Positions 1 through 7,909 of a stretch of DNA of 64,000 nt are shown piece by piece (within the stretch, counting starts at the first letter, position 1; each line of letters starts with the position of its first letter). Origin of the DNA: Quadrisphaera granulorum (GTDB lineage: Bacteria > Actinomycetota > Actinomycetes > Actinomycetales > Quadrisphaeraceae); assembly GCF_003149145.1 (NCBI RefSeq), contig NZ_QGDQ01000022.1, positions 1-64,000 of the forward strand. Reading direction: 5' to 3'. A program made the position numbers and the translations under genes. The notes under the pieces were generated by a model. It was not told the origin of the DNA and ran no database searches. It saw only the letters and a list, made by a program, of their open reading frames with translations.

Positions 1-20
1 CAGAGCGTTAGCAACTCCAT
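1..20 (-). CDS. possible start of a branched-chain amino acid ABC permease (partial)
   Basis: Directly downstream of the binding-protein gene on the minus strand an ATG (positions 20-18) opens a frame that runs off the window edge, giving MELLTL. A LivH-type permease commonly follows the substrate-binding gene and begins with a short hydrophobic stretch. No good Shine-Dalgarno sequence precedes it and only six codons are visible, so this rests on context. Confidence 0.2.
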
Positions 21-109
21 GATGTGGAGGGCCCCGTGCCCGCTCGCAACTCCAGCGGGTCACTCGCCAAGATCGCACCTACTGGCGGACGCTCTTAGTG
101 ACCGGGAGG

Positions 110-1381
110 TCAGCCCTCGACGGACTGGGCCTTGGCGAAGGTCTCCTTGCCGCCCGTCACGAGCTCGATGGTGACGTCGCGCGCGTCCGTGTCACCGGTC
201 TTCGGGTCGATCTTGATCTCCTTGCCGGTGACCGAGTCGGCGGCCGGGATGGTGACGCCCTCACCGCTGAAGATCGCGTCGTTGACGCCCTTGCGGGTGC
301 CGTCAGACTTCTCGATGGCGGCGAGGATCACCTGGGTCGCCGCGACGCCGTACAGCGGGTAGGAGCCGCTGGGCGCCTGGCCGTACTTCTGTGTGAAGGC
401 GTCGATGAGCTTGGCGGCCGGGCCTCCGGCGGCGGTCAGCTGGTCGGTGGTCAGACCCGCGAAGCTGAGGTACATGCCCTCGGACTCCGGCAGGGCGAGC
501 AGGTCGGCGTAGCCCGTGAAGCCGTCCGGCGCCATGAGCTTGACCCCGGCGTTGTCACCGAGGACGGCCACCTTGTCCTTGATGAGCTGGCCACCGTTGT
601 TGTCGTAGATACCGCCGAGGTAGACGCAGTCGGCGCCGGAAGCCTTCACCGTCTGGAACAGCGCGGTGTAGTTCGGCTGCTTGGCGTCCCAGGCCGCCTC
701 GCCGACGACCTCGATGCCTTCCTTGGCGGCGGCGGTCGCGAAGGCCTTCGCGACACCCAGGCCGTAGGTCTGGTTGTCGTTCAGCACGTAGCACTTGGTG
801 ACCTGGAGGTCGCCCTTGGCGTAGGCCGCGGCGGCGTTGCCCTGGTAGTCGTCCGTGGTCACGACGCGGGCGAAGTTGCGGTTGCCGGTGGGGTAGTACT
901 TCGCCGGCTCGCCGGTCTCCCACTCCTTCGTCAGGCCCGGGTTGGTGGCGGCGTGCGACACCATGAGCAGGGGGCCGGTGCTGTCCTGGTTGAGCGTCGG
1001 CACCTCGATCTTGGCGCAGCCCGAGTTGAAGGTGCCCATCACCGCGACCTCGGCGGCGTCGGCCACGTGGTCGGTCGCGTTCTTCGCGCAGGCGGCGTCG
1101 TCCCAGGCGCCCTTGGCCGCGGTCGAGTTGTCGTACGTCTTCAGCTTGACGGTGTAGTCGCCGACCTTGCCGCCAATCTGGTCCAGGTACAGCTGGATCA
1201 GCTTGTTGGTGTCACCGCTCTGCGTGGCCGACGAGCCCTGCAGGGGCAGGTCGGTGGAGATGATCAGCTCCTTGCTGCCGGAGCTGGAGGAGCTGCTGTC
1301 GGTGTTGCTTGCGCAGGCGCTCAGAGCCAGCGCCGCCACCGCCCCGAGGGCGACGAGGCGTGACATGGAAGTTGCGGACAA
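110..1381 (-). CDS. branched-chain amino acid-type ABC transporter substrate-binding lipoprotein
   Basis: This is a 423-residue extracytoplasmic binding protein of the LivJ/periplasmic-binding type 1 fold, which captures an amino acid or similar ligand for an ABC importer. A signal peptide ends in a lipobox (LALSAC, lipidated Cys at about residue 23), followed by a Ser-rich linker. The core has the family layout, with ELIISTDLPLQG near the start and YGVAATQVILAAIEKS near the end. The start is taken as TTG at 1381 because GAGGAGG lies six bases upstream; the in-frame ATG at 1366 is too far from it. Its transporter partners would lie beyond the left edge. An AT-rich palindrome lies about 55 bp upstream. 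The ligand cannot be told from sequence. Confidence 0.93.
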   Translation of the reverse strand: MSATSMSRLVALGAVAALALSACASNTDSSSSSSGSKELIISTDLPLQGSSATQSGDTNKLIQLYLDQIGGKVGDYTVKLKTYDNSTAAKGAWDDAACAKNATDHVADAAEVAVMGTFNSGCAKIEVPTLNQDSTGPLLMVSHAATNPGLTKEWETGEPAKYYPTGNRNFARVVTTDDYQGNAAAAYAKGDLQVTKCYVLNDNQTYGLGVAKAFATAAAKEGIEVVGEAAWDAKQPNYTALFQTVKASGADCVYLGGIYDNNGGQLIKDKVAVLGDNAGVKLMAPDGFTGYADLLALPESEGMYLSFAGLTTDQLTAAGGPAAKLIDAFTQKYGQAPSGSYPLYGVAATQVILAAIEKSDGTRKGVNDAIFSGEGVTIPAADSVTGKEIKIDPKTGDTDARDVTIELVTGGKETFAKAQSVEG

Positions 1382-1387
1382 GGGTTT

Positions 1388-1394
1388 CCTCCTC
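1388..1394 (-). promoter_or_regulatory. strong ribosome binding site deciding a TTG start
   Basis: GAGGAGG on the minus strand sits six bases before the TTG codon at 1381 and 21 bases before the next in-frame ATG, so it fixes the start of the binding protein at TTG. Confidence 0.8.
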
Positions 1395-1435
1395 GTGGCG
1401 GACCTCCGGCGAGTCGAGGTGCCGGACGTTCGGCG

Positions 1436-1451
1436 CTGAGATATATCTCAG
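1436..1451. promoter_or_regulatory. AT-rich perfect palindrome upstream of the binding-protein gene
   Basis: CTGAGATATATCTCAG is a perfect 16-bp palindrome in an otherwise very GC-rich region, 55 bp upstream of the binding-protein start. Its position and symmetry suit a dimeric regulator's operator. It could also supply the AT-rich part of the promoter. The regulator is unknown. Confidence 0.5.
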
Positions 1452-1640
1452 AAGCTGGCCCCCTGGGCCTTGCGGCCGATGAATGTTGCGCAGCTGTGAG
1501 GAAAGGCCGGTCGTCCACCTGCCACGGGCGGGGCTCGGCGCGACCCAGGCGATCCCGCTACCCTCCGCCCTGGTGCGGCCCGGACGGGGCGCCTGAGGAC
1601 AACGGCGGCCACCTTGGCCGACTCGCGGCGAGGAGGTGCT

Positions 1641-2288
1641 GTGGCGGTCATGGCATTCCATGTGCGTCGTGCCACACCGCACGACAGCGCGCTCGTCGAC
1701 GACGTGCTGCGGGCGGCCGTGGACCCGGACGCCCCGCGATCGCGCGAGCCGCGACCCGAGGCGCTGCGGGCACTGCTGGAGGACCCCCGCGCCGAGCTCC
1801 ACCTGGCACTCTCACCGCGAGAGCCGGGACGGGACGACGAAGGCACCGAGGAGGCTGTCGGCGTCGTCGTCCTCCGGCACGGCATGTCGCTGCTACCGGC
1901 GGTGGCGCCGGTGCTGCACGTCGAGCAGCTGTGGGTCGCCCCTGCCTGGCGCCGCCGAGGAGTGGGCCACCAGCTGCTGGCCGCGGCGGCGGCCTCCGCG
2001 ACCGCGGCCGGAGCCGAGGAGGTATGGGCGGTCGCGGCGCCCGGTGAGCGTGACGCCCAGCGGTTCCTCGCGCGCCTCGGCTTCGCCCACCCCGTGGTGC
2101 ACCGGGTGGCACCGCTGGCGCTGCTGAGGGCCCGGCTGGCCGCGGCCACCGCGAGCGCGCCGGCCCTCGGAGCCCGCCGGCGGGCGGCGCTGGAGCAGCT
2201 CTTGGCCCGCCGCCGGCGCCAGCTCAGCGGTGGCGCTCGGATCCCTTCGCAGGTCAGCCCGTCGGAGCGTCCCGCAGCTGGCACGTGA
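1641..2288 (+). CDS. GNAT family N-acetyltransferase
   Basis: This is a GNAT-fold acetyltransferase of about 215 residues. The acetyl-CoA-binding motif A is visible as LWVAPAWRRRGVGHQLL, with the RRRGVG pyrophosphate loop near residue 108, followed by a helix and a motif-B-like AQRFLARLGF segment. AGGAGG at 1631-1636 lies four bases before GTG 1641 and 13 before ATG 1650, so GTG 1641 is preferred, though ATG is possible. The C-terminal 60 residues are Arg/Ala-rich and carry no recognised domain. Its 3' end overlaps the convergent thioesterase gene by 35 bp. The acceptor substrate is unknown. Confidence 0.85.
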   Translation: MAVMAFHVRRATPHDSALVDDVLRAAVDPDAPRSREPRPEALRALLEDPRAELHLALSPREPGRDDEGTEEAVGVVVLRHGMSLLPAVAPVLHVEQLWVAPAWRRRGVGHQLLAAAAASATAAGAEEVWAVAAPGERDAQRFLARLGFAHPVVHRVAPLALLRARLAAATASAPALGARRRAALEQLLARRRRQLSGGARIPSQVSPSERPAAGT

Positions 2289-2742
2289 TGCGCGAGGTGC
2301 AGACGCGGCGGCCGCGCTCGTCGGTGACGACCACCTCGTAGCTGGCGACCGTCCGCCCCACGTGCAGCGGCTCGGCGCGTCCGGTGACGACCCCACCGGG
2401 CACCGCGCGGTGGTGGGTGGCGTTGATGTCGACGCCGAGCGCGATCCGTCCCGGCCCCGCCGCCAGCGCTGCCGCCACCGACCCCAGGGTCTCGGCGAGC
2501 ACCACGGACGCGCCCCCGTGCAGGAGTCCGTAGGGCTGGGTGTTGCCGTCGACGGGCATCGTCCCGGAGGGGCGGGCGGGGTCGCTGAGGTCGAGCTCGA
2601 TGCCCATCCGCTCGATGAGCGTGCCCGCGGTGCGGAGCACGGGGTTGTCGGTGCGGAGCACGGGGTTCGCGGCGAGTTCGGTGCTGGGGTCGCCGTGGGG
2701 GCGGTCGGGGAGGTCAGCGGGGATGGTCGGGCTGTCACTCAC
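2254..2742 (-). CDS. PaaI-type hotdog-fold thioesterase
   Basis: This is a hotdog-fold acyl-CoA thioesterase-like protein of about 162 residues. The conserved segment QPYGLLHGGASVVLAETLGS carries the HGG signature and catalytic acidic region of the PaaI/YbgC-like family, and ALGVDINATHHRAV follows the usual pattern. GTG at 2742 (VSDSPTIP) is chosen; an upstream extension in the same frame would run through the divergent polA promoter. The N-terminal part contains the hexapeptide NPVLRT twice, from a 21-bp-period DNA duplication. The substrate is unknown. Such proteins hydrolyse acyl- or aryl-CoA esters in the cytoplasm. Confidence 0.85.
   Translation of the reverse strand: MSDSPTIPADLPDRPHGDPSTELAANPVLRTDNPVLRTAGTLIERMGIELDLSDPARPSGTMPVDGNTQPYGLLHGGASVVLAETLGSVAAALAAGPGRIALGVDINATHHRAVPGGVVTGRAEPLHVGRTVASYEVVVTDERGRRVCTSRITCQLRDAPTG
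2628..2667. repeat. in-frame 21-bp-period tandem duplication in the thioesterase gene
   Basis: A 19-bp sequence at 2628-2646 recurs exactly at 2649-2667. The period of 21 bp keeps frame and duplicates NPVLRT in the N-terminal part of the thioesterase. Confidence 0.85.
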
Positions 2743-2748
2743 CCCGCC

Positions 2749-2754
2749 TAGGCT
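2749..2754 (+). promoter_or_regulatory. -10 element of polA, leaderless configuration
   Basis: TAGGCT ends seven bases before the GTG start of polA, so transcription should begin at or next to the start codon. No Shine-Dalgarno sequence and no clear -35 box are present. Confidence 0.6.
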
Positions 2755-2761
2755 GGCAGAC

Positions 2762-5518
2762 GTGACGACGACGAGCAGCGCCACCAGCGACGACACCGTG
2801 CTGGAGGGCCCCCGCCCCCGCCTGCTCCTGGTCGACGGCCACTCCCTCGCCTACCGCGCGTTCTTCGCGCTCCCGGCGGAGAACTTCTCCACCTCCACCG
2901 GCCAGGTGACCAACGCCGTCTACGGCTTCACCTCCATGCTCATCAACCTCCTGCGGGACGAGGCGCCCACGCACATCGGCGTCGCGTTCGACGTCTCCAA
3001 GCGCACCTTCCGCACCGAGGAGTACCCGGAGTACAAGGCCGGCCGGGCCTCCACACCGACGGAGTTCCTCGGCCAGGTCGACCTCGTCAAGGAGGTGCTG
3101 GCCGCGCTGCGCATCACGGTGGTCACCAAGGAGGGCTACGAGGCGGACGACGTCATCGCCACCCTCACCGGCGCCGCCCGCGCGCAGGGCGCCGAGGTGC
3201 TCGTGGTCACCGGAGACCGTGACGCGTTCCAGCTCGTCGACGAGGCCACCACCGTCCTCTACCCCCGCAAGGGCGTCTCCGACCTCGCCCGGATGACGCC
3301 GGAGGCGGTGGAGGAGAAGTACGGGGTGCGCCCGGAGCTGTACGGAGACCTCGCGGCGCTCGTGGGGGAGTCCAGCGACAACCTGCCCGGCGTCCCGGGT
3401 GTCGGTCCCAAGACCGCCGCCAAGTGGCTCACCGCCCACGGTGACCTGGAGGGCCTCGTCGCCGGCGTCGGGTCGCTCACGGGCAAGGCGGGACAGTCGC
3501 TGCGCGACCACCTCGACCAGGTGCTTCGCAACAAGCGCCTCAACGCCCCCGTGCGTGACCTGGAGCTGCCGGTCGTCGTCGACGACCTGGCCGTCCGGCC
3601 CTGGGACCGCGAGGAGGTGCACCGGGTCTTCGACGGCCTGGAGTTCCGCGTCCTACGCGACCGGCTGTTCGCCACCCTGTCCGCCGACGAGCCCGAGGTG
3701 GACGGCGGCTTCGCCGTCACTGCCGAGCGTCCCGCGGGGGACGACGCCGCCGCCTGGCTGGCCGCCCACGCCGCACCGGGCGGACCCGCCTCCGGCGTGG
3801 CGGTGCTGGGCCGCTGGAGCGGCGGGTCCGGAGACGCCTGGGGCCTGGCCGTGGCGGGTGCCGATGGCACCACGGCCTGGTTCGACCTGCGCGAGCTCTC
3901 CCCGGAGGCCGAGAGCGCGCTCGCGGCGTGGTTGGCCGACGAGAGCGCGCCGAAGGTCCTGCACGACGCGAAGACCGGCATCCACGCCCTCGCCGAGCGC
4001 GGCCTCCCGCTGGCCGGGCTCGCGGCCGACACGGCGCTGGCCGCCTACCTGTGCCAGCCCGACCAGCGCAGCTACGACCTCGCCGACCTCGCGGTGAGGT
4101 TCCTGCAGCGCGAGCTCCGCGTCGACGACACCACCCCCGAGGCAGGGGAGGAGCAGGGGGTGCTCGACCTCGACGGCGACGCGTCCGGCCCCGATGAGGG
4201 GCAGCTCGCGTGCGTGCGCGCGGCCGCCGCCCTGGAGCTGTCGGGGGTCCTGGCGCAGCAGGTGGAGCAGCGTGGGGGGACGGCGCTCCTGCGCGACCTC
4301 GAGCTGCCACTGGTCCCACTGCTCGCGCAGATGGAGTCCGACGGCATCGCCGTCGACACCTCCGCCCTCGAGCGCCTCGAAGGTGAGTTCGCGGAGGTCG
4401 TGGCGGACGCCGCCGAGGAGGCCTACGCGGCGATCGGTGGCCAGAAGATCAACCTCGGGTCGCCCAAGCAGCTGCAGGTGGTGCTCTTCGAGCAGCTGGG
4501 CATGCCCAAGACCAAGCGGACCAAGACCGGCTACACCACCGACGCCGAGGCCCTCGCCGACCTCAACGTCCGCCAGCCACACCCCTTCCTCGACCACCTC
4601 CTGCGCCACCGCGACGCCTCGCGGCTGCGGCAGACGGTGGAGGGACTGCTGAAGTCCGTCGCCGACGACGGCCGCATCCACACGACCTTCCAGCAGACCA
4701 TCGCGGCCACCGGACGCCTGTCCTCCACGGACCCGAACCTGCAGAACATCCCGATCCGCACCGCGGAGGGCCGCCGGATCCGCGAGGCGTTCGTCGTCGG
4801 GCGCGACGCGGAAATCCTCCTTACCGCCGACTACAGCCAGATCGAGATGCGGATCATGGCCCACCTCTCCGGCGACGAGGGCCTCATCGAGGCGTTCCGC
4901 TCCGGGGAGGACCTCCACCGCTTCGTCGGCGCCCGGGTCTTCGGCGTGCAGCCCGCCGACGTCACCGGTGAGATGCGCGCCAAGATCAAGGCGATGTCCT
5001 ACGGGCTGGCCTACGGCCTGTCGGCGTTCGGGCTGTCCCGCCAGCTCACCATTCCCGTCGACGAGGCCCGCGGCCTCATGGAGGACTACTTCGCCAGGTT
5101 CGGCGGCGTGCGCGACTACCTGCGCGGTGTCGTCGAGGAGGCGCGCGCCACCGGATTCACCGAGACCGTGCTCGGTCGCCGCCGCTACCTGCCCGACCTG
5201 ACCAGCGACAACCGCCAGCGCCGCGAGATCGCCGAGCGGATGGCGCTCAACGCGCCTATCCAGGGGTCGGCCGCCGACGTCATCAAGCTCGCCATGCTCG
5301 GCGTCGAGCGCGCCCTGCGCGGCCAGGGCCTGCGCTCGCGGCTGCTGCTCCAGGTGCACGACGAGCTCGTCGTCGACGTCGCCGCGGGAGAGCGCGAGGC
5401 CGTAGAGGCGCTGCTGCGGGAGGAGATGGGCACCCGCGTGCAGGAGCGCACGCAGCTGAGCGTTCCGCTCGACGTGTCCGTCGGTGCCGGCGCTTCGTGG
5501 CACGAGGCCGGTCACTGA
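2762..5518 (+). CDS. polA: DNA polymerase I
   Basis: DNA polymerase I fills repair and Okazaki gaps and removes RNA primers. The product from GTG 2762 has about 918 residues. The N-terminal 5'-3' exonuclease domain (about residues 15-300) begins LLLVDGHSLAYRAF and contains the helix-hairpin-helix segment around GVPGVGPKTAA. The middle domain lacks the acidic residues of an active 3'-5' proofreading exonuclease, as in most actinobacterial PolA. The polymerase domain carries motif A (TADYSQIEMR, about 690), motif B (KIKAMSYGLAYG, about 740) and motif C (LLQVHDELVVD, about 862). The start is supported by a -10 box seven bases upstream. Longer in-frame starts further up would overlap the thioesterase gene. 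Confidence 0.97.
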   Translation: MTTTSSATSDDTVLEGPRPRLLLVDGHSLAYRAFFALPAENFSTSTGQVTNAVYGFTSMLINLLRDEAPTHIGVAFDVSKRTFRTEEYPEYKAGRASTPTEFLGQVDLVKEVLAALRITVVTKEGYEADDVIATLTGAARAQGAEVLVVTGDRDAFQLVDEATTVLYPRKGVSDLARMTPEAVEEKYGVRPELYGDLAALVGESSDNLPGVPGVGPKTAAKWLTAHGDLEGLVAGVGSLTGKAGQSLRDHLDQVLRNKRLNAPVRDLELPVVVDDLAVRPWDREEVHRVFDGLEFRVLRDRLFATLSADEPEVDGGFAVTAERPAGDDAAAWLAAHAAPGGPASGVAVLGRWSGGSGDAWGLAVAGADGTTAWFDLRELSPEAESALAAWLADESAPKVLHDAKTGIHALAERGLPLAGLAADTALAAYLCQPDQRSYDLADLAVRFLQRELRVDDTTPEAGEEQGVLDLDGDASGPDEGQLACVRAAAALELSGVLAQQVEQRGGTALLRDLELPLVPLLAQMESDGIAVDTSALERLEGEFAEVVADAAEEAYAAIGGQKINLGSPKQLQVVLFEQLGMPKTKRTKTGYTTDAEALADLNVRQPHPFLDHLLRHRDASRLRQTVEGLLKSVADDGRIHTTFQQTIAATGRLSSTDPNLQNIPIRTAEGRRIREAFVVGRDAEILLTADYSQIEMRIMAHLSGDEGLIEAFRSGEDLHRFVGARVFGVQPADVTGEMRAKIKAMSYGLAYGLSAFGLSRQLTIPVDEARGLMEDYFARFGGVRDYLRGVVEEARATGFTETVLGRRRYLPDLTSDNRQRREIAERMALNAPIQGSAADVIKLAMLGVERALRGQGLRSRLLLQVHDELVVDVAAGEREAVEALLREEMGTRVQERTQLSVPLDVSVGAGASWHEAGH

Positions 5519-5533
5519 CAGGCTCCTCTGACG

Positions 5534-5552
5534 GTTGATCTGGTGGTTGATC
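5534..5552 (+). repeat. copy 1 of a GTTGATCTGGTG-type element (upstream of the GGDEF gene)
   Basis: GTTGATCTGGTGGTTGATC here is nearly identical to GTTGATCTGGTGTTGATC at 7803-7820 upstream of rpsA. Each copy also contains an internal direct repeat of GTTGATC. The role is unknown. Confidence 0.5.
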
Positions 5553-6868
5553 GTCCGGCCGATCGGGTGACTGCCGCTTCGTCGGCCTGCGCGGGAGTCC
5601 GATGGACGGACGTGGAGTCCCGTGCGCACCCCGGGGCCGGCTCCGCGACGAGCGCCGGTCGGACGGTGGTCTCGCGCTGGACCGGCGTCCTGGTCGACCC
5701 TGCGCAGGAGCAGCGGTTCCGCGCCACCGGGCAACCGATCCTGCGGCGCGACGTGCAGGTCGTCTCGGCGGCGGTGCTCCTCTACAACGTCTGGTCGGTC
5801 GCCGACCAGGTGCACCGGGCGGGCGGCGTGGGAGCGGCCCTCCACGGAATGATCACGAATGCGGTGCTGCTCGTGGCGGCTGTGGCTGCCATCACGATCG
5901 CCCGCACCACCCGTACCTACAGGGCCGCGGTCTGGGTGCTCGTGGCCGGCGTGGTCCTCTATACCGGGGCGACGGTGGCGGCGGTCCTGGCCCACACCCT
6001 CCCTCCGCTGAACGCCGTGCTCATCGCCGTGATGACGGTGGCCGTTCTCTACCTGCACGCGCAGCTACCGCTGGTGGTCACCGCGTCCCTGACCCTGTTC
6101 TGGACGGTCGCGAGCACGGGCGCTGTCGCCGTCGTCATCTCCCAGGGGCCGCCGGGTGGCCAGGTGAGCTGGGGTGTGCTCTTCCAGGGCATCGTCCTCA
6201 TGGTGCTCATCAACGCCATCGGGCTGGTCTCCACGCACCGGTCAGCCGTCCGGGAGCGGCTGCTCTTCGCCGAGCAGGAGCTGGTCCGCCACCTGTCGGG
6301 CACCGATCCGCTCACCGAGCTGGCCAACCGCCGGCGCTGGGAGCAGGAACTGGGTGGCGAGTGGGAGCGGTGCGCTCGCGAAGGCCGACCGCTGAGCCTG
6401 CTGCTCGTCGACGTCGACGACTTCAAGGCCGTGAACGACCGATTCGGGCACCCCGGTGGTGACGCAGTGCTGCGTGAGCTGGCCGGGCTCCTCGGTGCCC
6501 TGGCGCGACGCCCCGGTGACCTGGTGGCACGCCTCGGCGGCGACGAGTTCGCGCTCGTGCTGCCCGGGACGGACGCCGACGGTGCCGCCGACGTGGCCAA
6601 CGACCTGGTGGAGCAGGCGCGCCGGTTGCGCCGGGAGGCCGCACCGACCGACCCCGTCAGCGCCCTCACCCTGAGCGTCGGCGCGGGTACGGCACGCCCC
6701 ACCCCGCGCGAGTCCTGGACGGCGGCGTTCCACCACGTCGACGCCCTGCTGTACCGCGCCAAGGCGGAGGGGCGGGACAGGGCGGTGGCCGGCGATGTCG
6801 ACGTCGACCCGCTGCCCGCTCCATCGACGACGACGGCGACGCCCGAGCACCCGCTGATCAGCCCCTGA
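5543..6868 (+). CDS. membrane-bound GGDEF diguanylate cyclase
   Basis: This predicted diguanylate cyclase makes c-di-GMP from two GTP. After about 70 hydrophilic residues come five to six hydrophobic segments (about residues 75-230), which anchor the protein in the membrane, as in proteins with uncharacterised membrane sensors. The C-terminal GGDEF domain begins at [12 protein letters not shown] (about 255) and has an intact GGDEF active loop at about 331-335. RPGD lies exactly five residues before the loop, matching the RxxD inhibitory I-site, so product feedback is likely. The GTG start at 5543 has no ribosome site; GTG 5612 is an alternative. The stop codon abuts that of the convergent methyltransferase inside a hairpin. 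Confidence 0.9.
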   Translation: MVDRPADRVTAASSACAGVRWTDVESRAHPGAGSATSAGRTVVSRWTGVLVDPAQEQRFRATGQPILRRDVQVVSAAVLLYNVWSVADQVHRAGGVGAALHGMITNAVLLVAAVAAITIARTTRTYRAAVWVLVAGVVLYTGATVAAVLAHTLPPLNAVLIAVMTVAVLYLHAQLPLVVTASLTLFWTVASTGAVAVVISQGPPGGQVSWGVLFQGIVLMVLINAIGLVSTHRSAVRERLLFAEQELVRHLSGTDPLTELANRRRWEQELGGEWERCAREGRPLSLLLVDVDDFKAVNDRFGHPGGDAVLRELAGLLGALARRPGDLVARLGGDEFALVLPGTDADGAADVANDLVEQARRLRREAAPTDPVSALTLSVGAGTARPTPRESWTAAFHHVDALLYRAKAEGRDRAVAGDVDVDPLPAPSTTTATPEHPLISP

Positions 6869-6876
6869 TCAGCGGG
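6850..6876. terminator. bidirectional hairpin terminator between convergent genes
   Basis: A perfect 12-bp stem (6850-6861 with 6865-6876) closes a 3-nt loop. The stop codons of the GGDEF gene (6866-6868) and the methyltransferase gene (6871-6869) abut inside its right arm. There is no U-tract, as is usual for actinobacterial terminators. Confidence 0.75.
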
Positions 6877-7684
6877 ATCGCTCGCACACGAAGATGGCCG
6901 TGCCGGGAAGGTGCGCGCCTCGCAGCGCGCTCCACCCGCCCCATGTCGGCTGGTCGGGCTTCTCCCACTCGGGTTCCACGAGGTCGAGCAGGCGGAAGCC
7001 GGCCGAGCGCAGGAGGCGCACCCAGTCTCCGAGGGTCCGGTGGTGCTCGGCGTAGAGCAACGCCCCCCGCTCGTCGCGTTCCACGTACGGCGCCCTGTCG
7101 AAGTAGGACCGCTCGGCGACCAGGCCCTGCGGGCCGGGATCGTCGGGGAAGGCCCAGCGCACGGGGTGGCTGACGGAGAACGTCCAGCGCCCGCCAGGTC
7201 GCAGCACGCGGTGCACCTCGGTGAGCACCCCGCCCGCGTCGGCGGTGAACGGCAGCGCCCCGTAGGCGGAGAAGGCGACGGCGGCGCACCCGTCGGCCAG
7301 TGGCAGCGCGCCGGCGTCGGCCTGGAGCACGGGGACGGCGGAGCCGGAGGCGGCGTCGAGGGCCCGGCTGCGGGCGAGCATGCCGGCGGACAGGTCGACG
7401 CCGACGGCGAGCGCCCCGCGCGCCGCAGCCCACCGCGCGCCCTGCGCGGCGCCGCAGCCGACCTCGACGACGATCTGGCCGACGAGGTCGGCCGGTGCGC
7501 CCAGCAGATGGGCCTCGTCCTCGGTGAGGCCCTCGGGTCCCCACACGAGATCGTCGGTGCCGAGCGTGGCGCCGTGCTCCTCGAGGTAGCTGTGGGAGGC
7601 GCCGTCCCAGTGGGTGCGGCTGGCGCGCGCGCTCTCGTCGGCACCGGCGGGTCCGTAGCCCGCGCTGGAAAGCGATCCGGTCAT
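6869..7684 (-). CDS. class I SAM-dependent methyltransferase
   Basis: This 271-residue protein has a Rossmann-like class I methyltransferase fold. Motif I, which binds S-adenosylmethionine, is VVEVGCGAAQGARW (about residues 71-84), followed by the acidic VGVDLSAGML strand end and the motif-III-like VLRPGGRWTFSVSHPVRW. The SHP(V)RW stretch and the C-terminal PTWGGWSALRG segment recur in a methyltransferase subgroup of actinobacteria, but the substrate is not known. It is a single gene, convergent with the GGDEF gene and divergent from rpsA. Confidence 0.9.
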   Translation of the reverse strand: MTGSLSSAGYGPAGADESARASRTHWDGASHSYLEEHGATLGTDDLVWGPEGLTEDEAHLLGAPADLVGQIVVEVGCGAAQGARWAAARGALAVGVDLSAGMLARSRALDAASGSAVPVLQADAGALPLADGCAAVAFSAYGALPFTADAGGVLTEVHRVLRPGGRWTFSVSHPVRWAFPDDPGPQGLVAERSYFDRAPYVERDERGALLYAEHHRTLGDWVRLLRSAGFRLLDLVEPEWEKPDQPTWGGWSALRGAHLPGTAIFVCERSR

Positions 7685-7802
7685 TCCGGTAGTCTCTCCA
7701 CTGGGTGTGTCGTGTGCTGTCGGAGGTCTCGCTGAGCGAGGTCGAGGTCGGCGGCGCCGGTCGCCGCGGTCACAGGCTGTGCTGTCCCGATGCTGATCCG
7801 CA

Positions 7803-7820
7803 GTTGATCTGGTGTTGATC
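7803..7820 (+). repeat. copy 2 of the GTTGATCTGGTG-type element (rpsA leader)
   Basis: GTTGATCTGGTGTTGATC lies 90 bp upstream of the rpsA start and nearly repeats the sequence at 5534-5552. The 225 bp between the methyltransferase and rpsA (7685-7909) show no other recognisable element. Confidence 0.5.
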
Positions 7821-7909
7821 CGGTGCGTCCTCCGTGGTGGTCGAGCGTCTGACGCTCCCGCTCAACCGTCCACCACTCATTCCCTGTCCGCATCGGAGCC
7901 CACCCCTTC

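Noticed and set aside
98-1363. A 421-codon plus-strand frame opposite the binding-protein gene
   Set aside because: Same shadow effect. The minus-strand product has a signal peptide, lipobox and family pattern, and a strong ribosome site.
2762-5518. Loss of the 3'-5' exonuclease acidic residues in PolA as a sign of gene decay
   Set aside because: Most actinobacterial PolA proteins lack this activity. Polymerase and 5' nuclease motifs are intact.
3653-6058. An 801-codon minus-strand open frame opposite polA
   Set aside because: Shadow of polA; composition is Gly/Arg/Leu-biased and no family pattern is visible.
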